A stretch of DNA of 64,000 bases from Mactra quadrangularis (GCA_025267735.1 CM046307.1:56043395-56107394); one strand, 5' to 3'. Positions 12,701 through 23,907 are shown, counted from the first letter of the stretch. Translations and numbers: made by a program. Notes: generated by a model not told the origin, from the sequence alone.

Positions 12701-15700
12701 GACAAGTGGTTTCAACAACATGAGCTGAAGGTAAAAAATACTGAAGTTTTATCACAGAGTTTAATCTTTGATCATTTTTCATCAAGTATTAAATATGCCT
12801 GATAGATCCATATCCATTTTAAATCACTTGTTAAACAAAACACAAAAACATTTCATTGTAAACAACAACATGAAGAGAAAACAGAAAAGAATAAGCTGAG
12901 GAAGATTTGAAACATGCAAGCTCTTCTATAAGTCAGCTACTATGATGTAACTTAACATTTTATTAAGAGAATTTAGTAAATACTGTTTCCTTGTAATAAT
13001 AGTGATGGATTCTTATTTTTTATTTATTTTAATTTTATATTATACTTTTTAACGTTGTATTCAACACATTTAGGTCATATATATGACAGCCAGCTCTTCC
13101 TACAATAGGTTTCCTGGACACTTTTCTATTACCAGTACTAACTAACCCTACCATGAGGCTGACAACTCATGTATAGGGTATGACCTACCGCGACTGGGCT
13201 CGAACCCGTGATCTCCGGATTTGATGGATTCAATGCAAATAAAGGTTGACATCCTTCTATATAGACATGTAGTTAGACTATACTTTTGCGCTTACACATC
13301 AATTTGTATCAAGTAATATCAAGTAAGGTGCCAGCATGATTTACAGTGTTGTGACTATATGCATGTCATATAATTGTTTTAATTTTATAGTTAAATTGAA
13401 GAATTAGGCTTATATGCTACCATGGCAAGAAAATCTTCTAAATTGAAACATTCAAATACTTTTGACTGGGTTTGATGCTGCCTCAACACAAATTATGGTC
13501 ATTTTACAGCTGCAAAACATTCCAAAAATGGACCAACAGAATGGAAGTATGTTTTCATGAATGTATATATTATAATATATGTAGTACTTACTTGACGCTG
13601 ACTCCCAGGACTTGTGAACCTTCCCAGAAACAATCTAATGGTGTTATAACAACACATGGTAGCATTTCACTTAACATCTGAAATTATTCAATATTTACAA
13701 CGATGTAATGATAAACTAGATTATACAATGACTATCATATTATTTGGTTCTGTTAATTTGTTTTAGGTTATCAGCACAAATAAGTATATCTTCTGTATTT
13801 TTAGTCTCTATAAATCCTTAGGTACAAAATCCATGAATAGTTCCAGCAATATAGAAATATAGCAATTCAAACAGTTCATCTGCTATGACAGTTGCTGTAA
13901 TTTTCTAAACTTCTTATACATGTAGTTTGTAATCTCATACTTGAACTATTAAGATTAGTTAGAGAGTAAAATGATAATAATGTCCACTTACCCTTTCAAT
14001 AAATGAATCTTCAAATAATGGAAATTCTGCCAGATGACAGACATCTCTAAATTTCCATACACTGAAACAGAGAGACAATTCAGTTCAAAGATTTATTGTT
14101 ATAAGTTGTACATATGGTCCCAGGTAGCTTTTATATTGAAAAGTATCATTCTAACTAATACAGGAATCTTAATTCTATCTCTTGTAATTTCAACACCAGT
14201 GGTAATCAAATATTGTTCTAGGTATAAAGGCAATTGAAACAAGCTGATAGAAATCTCAAATTGAGAATAAATCTAAATTCATTAAATTGGTGGAATTGAT
14301 GATTTGAACCATTAATAACAATAAAATATTTACTAAATTAGGCATTTCTAAAATAAATTTAGGCAAAGACAATAAATTCAAAGACAGCTTTATGAAGAAT
14401 AGCTGCATGCAGTTTCTAGCAGGGCTCAAATTAATGGTCATCTGATTTCCCATGACAAAATAATTTAGGGTTTGGGCAACACATTTTTACCAAAAGGTGT
14501 CCAATCAGGTAATCAGAGTGTATTTATAACACTAAATGTGTATCTAAAGCACCATTTTATTTGTGCAAATGACAGCCTGCTTCAATCAAAAGTCACAGTA
14601 GAGCCCCATATTGTAATAGTGAAAAACTGTTCAAAAATAAAAAATATGAAATCAACATTATAGTATACTAGGACGAAAAAGAAACGCCGGGTACATAAAA
14701 TATGCAACACATGTCCGGCCGTGTTTCGCAAAACAAGAAGGGTCATCGTTAAAAGGGGGGTATTTTTTCACATAATCAGCATCGGAAATCGATTGAAACT
14801 TCAACAGCTGGTTCCATACAGATGACATTTCATACAAAAATAAATATAATAATCCAATAATACAATTTATCCCTTAAAACAATCATTATAGGTTACCCGG
14901 CGTTTCTTTTTCGTCCTAGTATATTAAACTTACCTATCAAACATATTAATAGTGATCTGTGATACTTTAACCAAGGCATCTCTGTGTTGTTTTAAAGAAT
15001 CTTGAGTAAGAAGGTTATTTCCTGATTTTGGTGTTTGTATGACAATTTGGTTGGTAATATCGCTTCCAGCACCTATAGACTCTTTGGTATAAGTTAGTTC
15101 TTGTTCCAATCTACCACCCTCTGTAACATAGAATTATAGGTATTACAAAATGTTGCTACTGAGATTGTTTATCCACAGGATATCTCTGACTTCACTTAGT
15201 TTTTATGATGAACACAAACACCAGCATGTTGAAATATTCTATCTCTATACTAGAGTAGAATGATAGAATGATATAAGCTGTATGGGTACAATAAAGTTAG
15301 TTTTAGTCTTGTTTAGATTCTGGAGACTATTTGCTATGATAAGTTTAAAACTAGAGGAAAAAAAAACATGTCTTAAAAAACACTAAAATAGTCTATGAAA
15401 CCGTTCTATAACTTTGACTCCAGAACCCATTTGGTCAGTTTGAAAAGTTTTTGAACACTTAAATGGTCTTAGAAAGCAAAAACCAAACACTTCGGTTACG
15501 TTATGTGGTGTTATCTCCTGAGAATGAAAATTCCAGTTAAATACTAAGATTGCCTACAAAATCAAGCATTAAAACAGAACTCTAAAAATCTTTAGAAAGT
15601 TTACAAAGACATCAACTACTTGGAAATTCAAAGAAGTTACATACAGAGACTGAAAATTCAAGTACGATTTATCAAGGACCATACATAATATGTATATAGG

Positions 15701-18700
15701 GTCATTGAATTTACCAAAGAGTAACATCAAGAAATGGAATGGAACACAACAAATCTTAACTATTATACAATACATACCAAAAACTTTCCATAAAGCACAA
15801 TGTGATGCTATGAGAATAGACACTCCAGTAAGCCTTTCTAAATAGTTCCATCACAAATTGAAACAAACGACTATAAAAGCTTCAGACACCATTATCAAAG
15901 CACTGCCTGTCTAAGGAGAAGTTCAATGTAATAACACATTGAGACTGAAAACTCAAGCTCCTATCATCAAAGAACGATAACAAAAGTAAAGGCTTGGAAA
16001 GTCCAAGCATTGAAAGTCCATTTTGACAAGATTCTAGTTCTAGAAAGAAAAAAAAACAAGAATGTGAAATCAACAATCTAGAAAAGTTGATTAAAGCAAG
16101 AAGTAAAAATGTTCCAAATACATGGTGATGCTCTACTTAGCAACCATTTAACCATTGGCCCTTAAACACTAGCCCAAAGTTTGAGACTAGTGAAAATTAA
16201 TTTGGGCAAGTAAATTACTGATTTCATACAGTTAGGCTAGTTGGAGCAATTACGATAAAAATGCAATAAATCAGGCTTAGTGATGATCTAGAAAGTTTAA
16301 GGCAATGACTGAATTTTAAGAGTTTTGAAAGGCCATATCAAAATCAAGATCCAATCATAGACTATGTTCCTGTATTTTTATCTTTAAAAAAATTGATAGA
16401 CCAACTGCACGAAACTGGTTTATATGTATAGTGTTGTTTAGATATCAACAATTAATATACAATATAATCAATTTTCATGTAAGTACTAATTAAACTATGA
16501 TCAATTATTTTTTTCCCCGCAATGTTGCATAATGCATGATATTACATTACATGATGTATGTTTGAAGTGATGATATAAAAATATGTATTCAGTCTACAGG
16601 AGAACCATTATAAACACCAAAATAGGCATTCTTATGGTAATTTCATACTATTAAATCCAGCCCAGATGTTGAAAATTGGTATTTAACAGTTCACGAGAAG
16701 TAAAATCAAAGGAATACCGGCAGTTCAGAGAAATTGCAATCAGCTTCCCTCAGGAAAATACATACATACATTTACAAATCAAGATAACCTACAGAGTAAT
16801 CCTGTATAGAAGATATATATACAGATTTAGTATAAATTGTTAACTTATATCAGAGACTGAAGTCTATGAGTCGTAAGCCAAAAACATGCATCATTCTGTA
16901 TTTTGTATACTTACTGAATATTTTCAATGCTTAGATTATCGGTAATTACGCCCCACCAACTACCAAATGTAACTTGTTTGTCACCATACTATATTGTCAA
17001 AGACTGAACCCAATAGAAATTGATTTAAGTTAATGAAAATTACTGATTATATATGGTCGGGATAGTTGATAATTTTTTAGTCCCACAATTGTTTTACACT
17101 GAACATTTTAACACAAAATTTTCATGTGAAATTCATTATGTTTAGATGGTTGAAAAAAAAAGAACAATATTCAGGCAATACACCCTGTCTTTCATGAACA
17201 TTACATGTAATTGGTTTAAATTGAGTTTTGGTGGTTTAATATAGGCATGAATTAAGCAAAGAAAACAGTCCTGTTCTATCCAGCCATGGCAAGTTATCTA
17301 CAAATAGTTCCCCATTGTACCATGAGAACATTGTACTGTTTCACTGCAGTGATACAAGGAAAGTGAATAACAACATTGAAACAACTGACTCTGCTTACTT
17401 GTACAAATTTAAGGGTTGCCCTTAAGACTGTAGTAACTCACTCTTTAACACAATGCACTTACTACAGTCTTGGGGGCAACCCTTGAATTGTACTTATCCA
17501 TAAATCAGGGCACTAAATAATAAATAAAGAACCAGTCAACATCCAAGAAAAAAACTAACCCAGTCAACAGGTTTAAAGTTTAAACCACTTCAATTTTATA
17601 ACAAACCAAAACCATTTTAAAAATGATATACAAAACAAAATAACATTGCCAGTCAGAAATGAAAAGTATATAAAAATTACAATAATATATATACAAATGT
17701 ATATCATAATGTATATCATATAACTAATACACTAAAACATATAGTAAAATGTTATGAGTATATATTCACACACAGTTGTACATAAACTGTTAATGTGGAG
17801 CGGTACATAATCAACATACTGACGGTATTTTTTGTGTTATATTCAGCTATGACCTACAAATTCATACCTTTGCGGTAGGTGGTAACAAAAACCCTCCGGC
17901 AAAATACGCTGAGTGATAAATCTAGTTTCAAAATAATTTCATTGTTGGATGGAACACTGTTAACTTACCATGACCTAGGTCATTCTTAAACAATTAACAA
18001 ATGTCTTTCAATATTTAAAATGATACAAAAACTACTGTTGAACAAACTTTCAACATCCTTTCATGCTAGTACAACAATAACAATACACACATACATCATA
18101 TATAAACCAGCCTCTAGAGTTTAAACTAAATACCAGTAAGCAAAGGTAATGTTTCCTAGGTTGAGTCCTTTCTTTATTGGATCTTACTTTTATCACCTTA
18201 ATTCACTAGCCTGACACCTGAGACTAGTGACAATTGACTCAAGCTAATTGAAATTACTTATATTTACTTCAATGGCCTTAACCCGCTAGCCTGATACTAG
18301 TCTAGTAATAAAAGAATCAGGCTAATAAAAGTTACTTATTTTTTACAGTATGGCTTTATAATTTTGCCCTTTACTTAGATGATGTAATATAATAAGTCAG
18401 GCTGGTGCTCAAGAAAATTTAAGTCAAAAACTGTTTAATGTTGTTAATCAATACCTTATTGATATGTAATGTATAGCAACAGCTCACCTAACCAGCTCCC
18501 CTGAACACTCTTTTTTACCAGTAGTTGCTAACCCTTCCACAAGGAGCAGACAACTTCTCTCTCTATAGAGGAAAATCAAAATTTAATGGATATGTACACC
18601 CAGGAGCATGAGTGGATCGAACCCATGACTTTTGGATTCAAAATCCAGCACTCTACCACTGTGCCACAGCCACAACTTCATCATGTTTTATAATACAGTT

Positions 18701-21700
18701 AAATTTGCTGAAGGTTATGAAACATTAAATCATAACGTCTCAGATAATATCAGTCAGTTATATAACTATAATACAATGAACACATACATGTATACGTAAC
18801 ATTACTTAGGACAAATTGTGAGATAACATATGAATGAGAATAAAACTATAGTTGGTCCTTCCAAAAAGACAATATAAATTCTATATACACTTAGAAGACA
18901 TAAATGCTTACCTAACTGACCATGCCATAACATTCATTGGTTTGTGATTGGTACCACAGGTGATTGGCACCGCCGAGTCCCAATCCAGCAAAGATACAAT
19001 ATATATACATTTACATAGTCTTTTGGAAGACCGGAGTCATGCTGGGCTGCCGATCATAGGAGCCAAAACACATTTGTAATGATATCACAATTAAACATAA
19101 AAGAGAAAAGCTAAATTAGGTGTACTCTAAGCCTCTGTAAAATGACCGAAATTATGCTGACATAGCATTAAACCCAATAAATAAAAATAAATAAATAAAA
19201 TTCCATTAGATAAAACCACATGTTGAGATCAACAATCAACAAATAGTTTCTGTGTGTGAAATCTCCTCATTAATCATAAGAAATTCACAGAAATCTTATC
19301 ACAAAAAACAATTCTATAATCTAAATACAACATCTGATGCCATTCAAACATTTCTGAGATATAAAGTAGTGTGACCTTTTGCATCAAGTCAATTTTATCA
19401 GCCGTTGTTTTTTTTGCAGAAAAAAAAGCATTTGGAACAACTTCGGGGATCATCTACGAAGATCCGAATGAAAATAGAAGAACAGAACAGGGGATCAGTT
19501 ATTGTTCATATCACCTGACTAAAGGGACTAGTTGGTTGCAATGAATATTAAATGCAAAATCATGATGAAAATTGCAAGATAAACCACTCCATAAAAAAGG
19601 TGGCCACCATGGTCCCTAAGCTCTCTTCACAACTCAGTGAATACTCTACTGTTACTTAGAAAATGAACAAGAGTGAAACATTCGGCAGATGCTCAGAAGA
19701 GTACATGATCCTAAGTAAAGACACTATATCATAATTATACTTGTATTTGTATTAAGCACTATTGGTTCTAGACTGTGCCAGTCACCTTTGCTCCATAATC
19801 TGGCTCTTTTAGTTTTAACTGATTTAATTTCCTCATAACATGGACAATCTAACAAGGAGGTATTTCACATACTGACAAAGCCTGGTTTAGTTTATTAATA
19901 TAAGCAAACTACCGCCATCTAAGAACAAGAAAATACTCCACTTCTTGTATAAAATATATGTACATTATGTTTTCAGCTTTCACACTCAAATCATAAAAAC
20001 CTGGCTAGTTTACTATCAAACCAAGAAAAAAAGTTTAATGCTTAACTAAGATACCGGTTTTATTACCAAGTTGGTGAATAAAATCCAGAATAACATTAAG
20101 CTGTATTCATGCTATAAAAACCAAACTCCAGTATATCCATTAACATACCTCAGTTCAGTAAGGACTAGAAGTTGGAACATAAAAGGGTCATAACCTCCGT
20201 GTGTTACTTTGTGCCTTGCACAAAAACATTTCAAGATGCACTCTAAATCTTTTTTTACATACAAATTGAAAACTTTTACTTCCAAACAAAAATTTAATTT
20301 GTTACTTTTATTGTAACATGTCACATTCTATGAATAAGGCATATTATTAATATATGGAATGCATACCTTATTTACCGGCTATTTATATTGAGGGCTTGCA
20401 ATGAGTCCCAAACATACTAATACTTACACAGAAATGAACTATCAAATTGCTATAAACATTTCTAAACCTATAGTTTGTTCAAATTCCATCTTTTTAAAGG
20501 TACAATCTAACTTTCAAATATGGCTGATATTTTCATAGAAAATAACATTAAAAGACAAGATGATGCAAAAAAGAGATGTACACATTTAAAAAGAGCAATA
20601 AATCTATTTTAATAACTGGATTGAATATTTTTAGCTTAGTGACATGATAATGTAAGGTTGTTTTGCTTCATATTTGACACAAAATTTAATATATTAAAAT
20701 ACACAAGATTTTATTCACAGCTTATAAATATATGTCATCAAACACAAGTATAATCATTCAACATAAAACCTTAAAGTAAAAACCCTTCACCATACAAAGC
20801 AAAAAAGCCAAAGTTTACGAGTCATAAAGCATTATGAGAAAAAATCTGCATAAAGCACACACGATTAAGTATTATACGAAAGGACCACTAATGTCAAAGG
20901 AAAATGTGTTAGGGATGAATCTTGTTTCAGTATATACAATATCTTTCATACAGTTTATGGTAATTGAGTATATTCTAATGTTCTACATAGGTGGTCTAAT
21001 ATATATCATAACATTTCTACCTGTCACTATTATACCATAAAAGTATATTTTATTCATACAAACAATAGCTTAAAGGCAACTTTATATTACTCTGTGGAAA
21101 CAATGAAACAAGCCGAGAGATGATAATAGAGCACATATTGCATAACCAATAAATTAGAACAATAGTCTAATACAGGTAAATTAAATCTTGATAATATATG
21201 AGTGCAGAGACTGTGAATAAAGAAATATGCAATATTTCATTACAACGTCAATGAATCAATAATAAAGGATTTTAATCATCATAACGGTATCTGAAAAAAT
21301 CAGGTATAAAATTGAAACCAATTAAGTTTGCTACCTTATAAAAGGCCAACACACATTGTAAAAGCTTATTTCATCATTATCATGGTTGAGTTGATACTTT
21401 AACATTTTGTGGCTTAAAAATGCCCAGAATACTAGAACACAACACTAACTTCATTCTACAGGCTAATCATGCCCTTTCCTTGGGTAATAATATTAGACGA
21501 GCACAGAAAAAAGTTGAACAGAAACCTACAAAATTGAATCACTCAAGCATTTGTATCAAAATGCTTCCTTTTCGCTGTAGATCTAATTCTTAACAAGCAA
21601 ATCACTGGTATCAGAATGTGATAAAAGCCTTTCTAGAAACAAAACCATCCAGACCATTGCACAGCATGTAATACTTTTAATTTGAGCTGATTAAATATTA

Positions 21701-23907
21701 AGAAAAGCAACAAGTATTCTCTGTTTATTAAAACATAAGGTTGTATAAGTTCCAAAGATAAAATAAATCTACTCCATAACTTAACTATCAACAATAATAA
21801 TGAATATTCTAAGCAAATTCAGAGAGTCAGCCAGAGAAATAAAAATCAAAGTAGAAAAAGTATTATTTCAAATACCACTAAACATAGAGCAATGAAAAAA
21901 AACATATGTTGGTCCATCTTCTAACCAAACAGCCCCACAACAAAATAAGCCTATACAGAATATATTTCAAACAAATAGGGAATATTGGACAAGAAATCAA
22001 CAATAACAAGTCTCTAGATAAATTTGGTCACAAAATAGTAAAAAAATTATTTTTTTTTTCTAATTATAGATTATTGCATGTTAAATAACTGATAAAAAAC
22101 TGACTATTACTCACTGGTCAATATTATGATGCACAGTATATTAAGACATACTTATATATTTTGTTTGTACTTCTAAAAAGTTTATTGACGTAGAAATTGG
22201 GAGAAACTGTGCTTTACATTTGCACACCATTTCTGATCTTCAAGCATCTTTAATGAAATGTCAACAGACCAAGTTTAATGTAAGCAGCAGCTTTCCTCAT
22301 AAACAACTGAAGAATTTTCTGCTGTTTAAAATTCATGACAACATAATGTAACAAAAATAAAGTTTCAATGAAAATTTTGTGAACTTATGCCATAACACCA
22401 GATTCAAGTAACCAAAAAATATTAAAACACATTTATTGTACATGATAACAATTTCAGAATTTACAAAAAGCTATATATATATACTTCTACACTAAGCAAA
22501 TATTACCAATGAAATATTGTATTTATAATTGAACTCAATAAAATATGTACATTTTGTATACATTTAAATAACATGTATCTAGGCCGACGTAAACGAAAGA
22601 ACAAAGGCGTAAACCATGTAAAATGTGAGCTTATGTCCATGTCCTACAAAAGCCATTACAATATTGAATCATAAACTGACCACCGTACAGATCTATCTCA
22701 TAAGACTGGTCACGTTTCAACTGAATTTGGCGGCAATGGTATGACGAGTTTAAAGATCAGTAAAATAATCTTTACAACCAAAACTCAACGAGCGAAGTTA
22801 TGTGACCTTTAACGATATTAATAATTCACCCCAGAGGTATTAATTATAAAGAGAAAATATGCCGCCAGTGCAAGCTCTTTTAGTAAGCTTAACGAAACAT
22901 ATGAATTTGTAATCGAGATTATTTTGATTCAGCTATGTAGGTATGCAGTAAGCATTTTCCAACTCTCTCGAAATAGGTTTATTGTTTCTTATTTTTCGAG
23001 CATATCATTGTATACTTCTAGAGTTTTAAGCAAATATCTCAGAACCTAGGAAAAATCTGCCAGAATGGAGAAAAACATCTCGATGCGAGCCAAAAATAGA
23101 TGGACCACACACCGTCATGATTGAATTTCAGTCTTTCTGGGTCACAAACCAAGATGGCGGCGAGGGGCGCCAAAGGAGAAAGAGGTATTATTTATTCGGT
23201 AGATTATTACTTATTATGTACATTTACTTCATTTTAATCAAGGAAAAAGATAAAAAATAAGTTGTTTAGAATATTCCTTACCTTCAACCCAAAGTTTTTC
23301 CACGTCCGTTTCAATTCGGACTGATTTTAAGCCTACACAACACAATGATAATAATAGTAATCCTACGAATAGCACTTTTCCACAATGTAAGTGTATAAAA
23401 CATCCTATACTGTATAAATATCTCTGAATGTGTTTTCTAACCCACAAACCATATTTGTTTCCTTCAGCTTTGCCCTAGAAAACAGAAAATGAAGGTAAAT
23501 TATTAGTATGCATCAGTCATATACACTGACATGTTATATGCATGTATCAATGAACACGAAAATGTATGACCTATTTATAAGAGTTTTAGTGCTGATAATA
23601 ATAAAGTAAAGATTTCGAATGATGCATGCATGTGTTAAAATTATGTGAACGTAAATGTTACATCAAAATTATGTTTAGTTTAGCATTTATAGGATAAAGA
23701 TTTGAATGATGTTTTGGGACCCGTGCAGAGCCCCTCTCTTTTCACCACATGTTGGTATTCATGTATAAAGAATGTAAAAGAAGTTAAAGAAAGAAAACTC
23801 ACCTTTCGGACTTGTTTGTAGGCTACTCTAGCATTGACCCAGCTTGGTCTATGTATGTATTCCTCGTCCAAATATTTGCTGGACCGCTTCTTTCTCTCTG
23901 AGGCCAT
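464..23907 (-). CDS. PTCH: Patched-family Hedgehog receptor, 5' part (7 coding exons; runs off the left edge)
   Basis: The exons are 23803-23907, 23282-23474, 14934-15120, 13992-14061, 13592-13677, 5355-5553 and 464-733. All have GT..AG borders, the phases fit throughout, and the sum is 1110 nt (370 codons). The family is a 12-pass RND-type sterol transporter that represses Smoothened and is inhibited by Hedgehog ligand. Recognisable Patched blocks are RPSWVNARVAY at the N-terminus, WVRKHIQRYLYSIGCFIHLH and HCGKVLFVGLLLLSLCCVGL (TM1), ETDVEKLWVE, QIVIQTPK, CVVITPLDCFWEG, LRWTELNPLEF, PCIDPTDPDCPDTAPNK, GCHGFATKFMHWDED and ILEAWHREF. The visible part ends just before the helix that opens the sterol-sensing domain. 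Vertebrate PTCH1 is about 1450 residues, so roughly a quarter is here. Introns 2 (about 8.2 kb) and 5 (about 8 kb) are large and full of repeats. Assignment to the Patched family is firm; I did not separate PTCH1-like from PTCH2-like because invertebrates usually have one copy. Confidence 0.93.
734..3107. other. Patched intron 6, first part
   Basis: AT-rich, no coding similarity. Short open frames (such as 1694-1876) lack splice context or protein character. No clear element. Confidence 0.6.
3108..3136 (-). other. C-rich tract (G-quadruplex-capable on the transcribed-sense strand)
   Basis: Five runs of four or five C separated by single or double A. The Patched sense strand therefore has five G-runs with 1-2 nt loops and could form a quadruplex in DNA or pre-mRNA. 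Confidence 0.6.
3829..4560. repeat. Minisatellite in Patched intron 6 (about 20-bp unit)
   Basis: Roughly 35 units of the type GACCATGGGTGGTTTTTACA occur, with variants GAACTGTGGATGG and GACAATGGGTATT that recur in a longer-period order. TGGGTGGTT, one base off the Gli consensus, occurs about twelve times. Several frames stay open across it on both strands; these are repeat artefacts, not genes. Confidence 0.92.
4825..4833 (+). promoter_or_regulatory. Gli motif in Patched intron 6
   Basis: TGGGTGGTC, the reverse complement of the Gli consensus. It lies just outside a minisatellite whose units carry the one-mismatch form TGGGTGGTT, so it may be a by-product of that repeat. Confidence 0.3.
4948..5331. 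mobile_element. Tc1/mariner-like MITE in Patched intron 6
   Basis: A 384-bp non-coding element with inverted ends: left TAGTGCCCACTAAAAGTTTG, right CAAACTTTTGGTGGGCACTG, flanked by TA on both sides. A related copy lies at 41184-41559. The right end is 23 bases from the exon 6 splice donor. No transposase remains. Confidence 0.8.
5355..5553 (-). CDS. PTCH: Patched coding exon 6
   Basis: A 199-nt exon, phase 2 to 0, acceptor TTTTCCAG, donor GTGAGT. It encodes LRWTELNPLEFIRKM ... GYTEKPCIDPTDPDCPDTAP NKKSLM, equivalent to the LRWTNFDPLEF ... PADPDCPATAPN block of vertebrate Patched. A Tc1/mariner-like element ends 23 bases inside the intron. Confidence 0.94.
5625..6272. mobile_element. Dispersed repeat, family shared with 57024-57562
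   Basis: Begins ACAAGAAATGTAATGTGGAA, contains GTTAACGACACCGGACG and ends near CAAGCTGACTCCTATACATC, followed by an inverted CCCCAAAAATTATTTTTGGGG. The long match to 57024-57562 shows a mobile origin. No coding potential seen. Confidence 0.75.
6273..7094. other. Patched intron 5, unremarkable part
   Basis: Nothing supported. A degenerate GACCATCCTA/GTGGTCTA pairing near 6320-6420 may be a worn inverted element. Confidence 0.4.
7095..7186. repeat. Inverted repeat with 28-bp arms
   Basis: Left arm 7095-7122 (TGCACAAGAGGTCACATTCA + GATGACCT) pairs with 7159-7186 with three mismatches. The arms contain AGGTCA half-sites. The spacer is 36 bp. Confidence 0.7.
7445..8029. mobile_element. pogo/Tigger-like MITE with nested insertions
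   Basis: Left end CAGTATAACCTCTGTAGAGC, right end AAGAGAGGTTGTACTG, TA on both flanks. CAGT...AACCTC ends are typical of pogo/Tigger elements. The interior holds a SINE-like tail piece (7627-7669 and 7970-8008) that is itself split by a further DNA-type element (about 7671-7962). Confidence 0.65.
7671..7962. mobile_element. Non-autonomous DNA element with GGATCCAG-type inverted ends
   Basis: The left end GGGGTGGATCCAGGATT and right end GCTGGATCTGCCCATG are imperfect inverted repeats. G-rich then C-rich subterminal stretches flank an AT-rich core. No coding sequence. It splits the surrounding SINE-like piece. Confidence 0.55.
10375..10515. repeat. Short degenerate tandem repeat (about 22-bp unit)
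   Basis: About six units of the type AACTTTGTGTTCTATTTAA, with variants TTTGAG and TTTGTA. Patched intron 5. Confidence 0.6.
11806..12012. repeat. Fold-back element with about 68-bp imperfect arms
   Basis: The left arm contains CATACATTAACCTTACTGAT and TTAAATACTT; the right arm carries the reverse complement of a close variant (CATACATTTACTCTGCTGAT, TTAAATACTC). The spacer is about 70 bp. An old inverted-repeat element in Patched intron 5. Confidence 0.5.
13040..13245 (-). mobile_element. tRNA-derived SINE, family A
   Basis: Contains the reverse of a B-box (GGCTCGAACCCGTGATCTCC) and tail blocks GTATTCAACACATTTAGGTC and ACCAGTACTAACTAACCCT shared with 38010-38289. Head to the right, so minus orientation. 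Patched intron 5. Confidence 0.7.
13592..13677 (-). CDS. PTCH: Patched coding exon 5
   Basis: An 86-nt exon, phase 0 to 2, with donor GTAAGT. It encodes MLSEMLPCVVITPLDCFWEG then SQVLGVSV. PCxxITPLDCFWEG is a near-invariant Patched signature with conserved cysteines. Confidence 0.93.
13992..14061 (-). CDS. PTCH: Patched coding exon 4 (small)
   Basis: A 70-nt exon, phase 2 to 0, acceptor CTGTTTCAG, donor GTAAGT. It encodes VWKFRDVCHLAEFPLFEDSF plus IER, matching the WKLEHLCYKSGE region of vertebrate Patched (W, K, C and spacing conserved). Confidence 0.88.
14664..14923. mobile_element. 260-bp MITE with 28-bp perfect terminal inverted repeats
   Basis: The left end (14664-14691) begins TATACTAGGACGAAAAAG and continues AAACGCCGGG; the right end (14896-14923) is its exact reverse complement. 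There is no open frame inside. Perfect ends suggest fairly recent insertion. It starts at intron position +11 of Patched exon 3. Confidence 0.9.
14934..15120 (-). CDS. PTCH: Patched coding exon 3 (extracellular domain 1)
   Basis: The exon is 187 nt, phase 1 to 2, acceptor TGTTACAG, donor GTAAGT. It reads GGRLEQELTYTKESIG ... NQIVIQTPKSGNNLLTQDSL ... VSQITINMFD, matching the Patched stretch with QTPK and the LLT.E.L motif. A transposon-like element begins only 10 intron bases after its donor (see 14664-14923). Confidence 0.93.
15121..17410. other. Patched intron 2, distal part
   Basis: No coding similarity. 16165-16260 carries a copy of the CTAGCCTGA/CTAGCCCAAA-type old repeat. Otherwise nothing. 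Confidence 0.5.
17411..17484. repeat. 74-nt near-perfect hairpin (copy 1)
   Basis: Arms 17411-17436 and 17459-17484 pair over 26 positions: 11 bp (AAGGGTTGCCC), two T/G positions, then 13 bp (AAGACTGTAGTAA). The loop is 22 nt. Size and shape resemble a microRNA precursor or a tiny inverted-repeat transposon. It lies in Patched intron 2. Confidence 0.8.
18203..18365. repeat. Two tandem copies of an old dispersed repeat
   Basis: CTAGCCTGA..CTAGT..AA..TTACTTAT occurs twice here. Related stretches lie near 9125-9200, 16165-16260 and 38402-38470. Confidence 0.5.
18430..18672 (-). mobile_element. tRNA-derived SINE, family A (diverged)
   Basis: GGATCGAACCCATGACTTTT is a reversed B-box and CTCTACCACTGTGCCACAGC a reversed A-box. 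The body shares CTAACCCTTCCACAAGGAG with the family. Patched intron 2. Confidence 0.7.
18920..19200 (+). mobile_element. Possible SINE-like element with A-rich tail
   Basis: Ends GCATTAAACCCAATAAATAA followed by an AAATA repeat, as in family B tails. The 5' part is unrelated to the tRNA heads seen elsewhere. Patched intron 2. Confidence 0.4.
19201..23150. other. Patched intron 2, proximal part
   Basis: AT-rich, no recognisable gene or complete element. Base composition changes near 22700-23180 towards more GC, close to exon 2. Confidence 0.5.
23100..23184 (+). promoter_or_regulatory. GC-rich patch with AAGATGGCGGC (YY1-type) motif
   Basis: AAGATGGCGGC at 23151-23161 is the YY1-type start-codon element of many housekeeping genes. 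The ATG at 23154 opens MAARGAKGER and meets a GT at 23185. It could be the first exon of an antisense transcript, but no downstream exon was confirmed. A related AAGATGGCCAC lies at 24529-24539. Confidence 0.3.
23282..23474 (-). CDS. PTCH: Patched coding exon 2 (first transmembrane helix)
   Basis: The exon is 193 nt, phase 0 to 1, with acceptor TTTTCTAG and donor GTAAGG. It encodes GKAEGNKYGLWVRKHIQRY, then the membrane helix around GKVLFVGLLLLSLCCVGL, then ETDVEKLWVE, the start of extracellular domain 1. This is the most conserved block of the gene in the window. Confidence 0.95.
23803..23907 (-). CDS. PTCH: Patched coding exon 1 (start codon)
   Basis: This exon has 35 codons from MASERKKRSSKY to AYKQVRK and ends at phase 0 before a GTGAGT donor. 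RPSWVNARVAYKQ matches the conserved RPSYCDAAFALEQ block of vertebrate Patched N-termini. The ATG at 23907 is the first in frame after an upstream polypyrimidine tract and AG (23917-23918), so a non-coding 5' exon may exist upstream. Confidence 0.9.

Larger units (their letters stand above)
8030..13039. other. Patched intron 5, main part
   Basis: About 5 kb of AT-rich intron. Apart from the 22-bp repeat at 10375 and the fold-back at 11806 I see no gene or element. Short frames at 8655 and 10618 are low-complexity. Confidence 0.5.
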
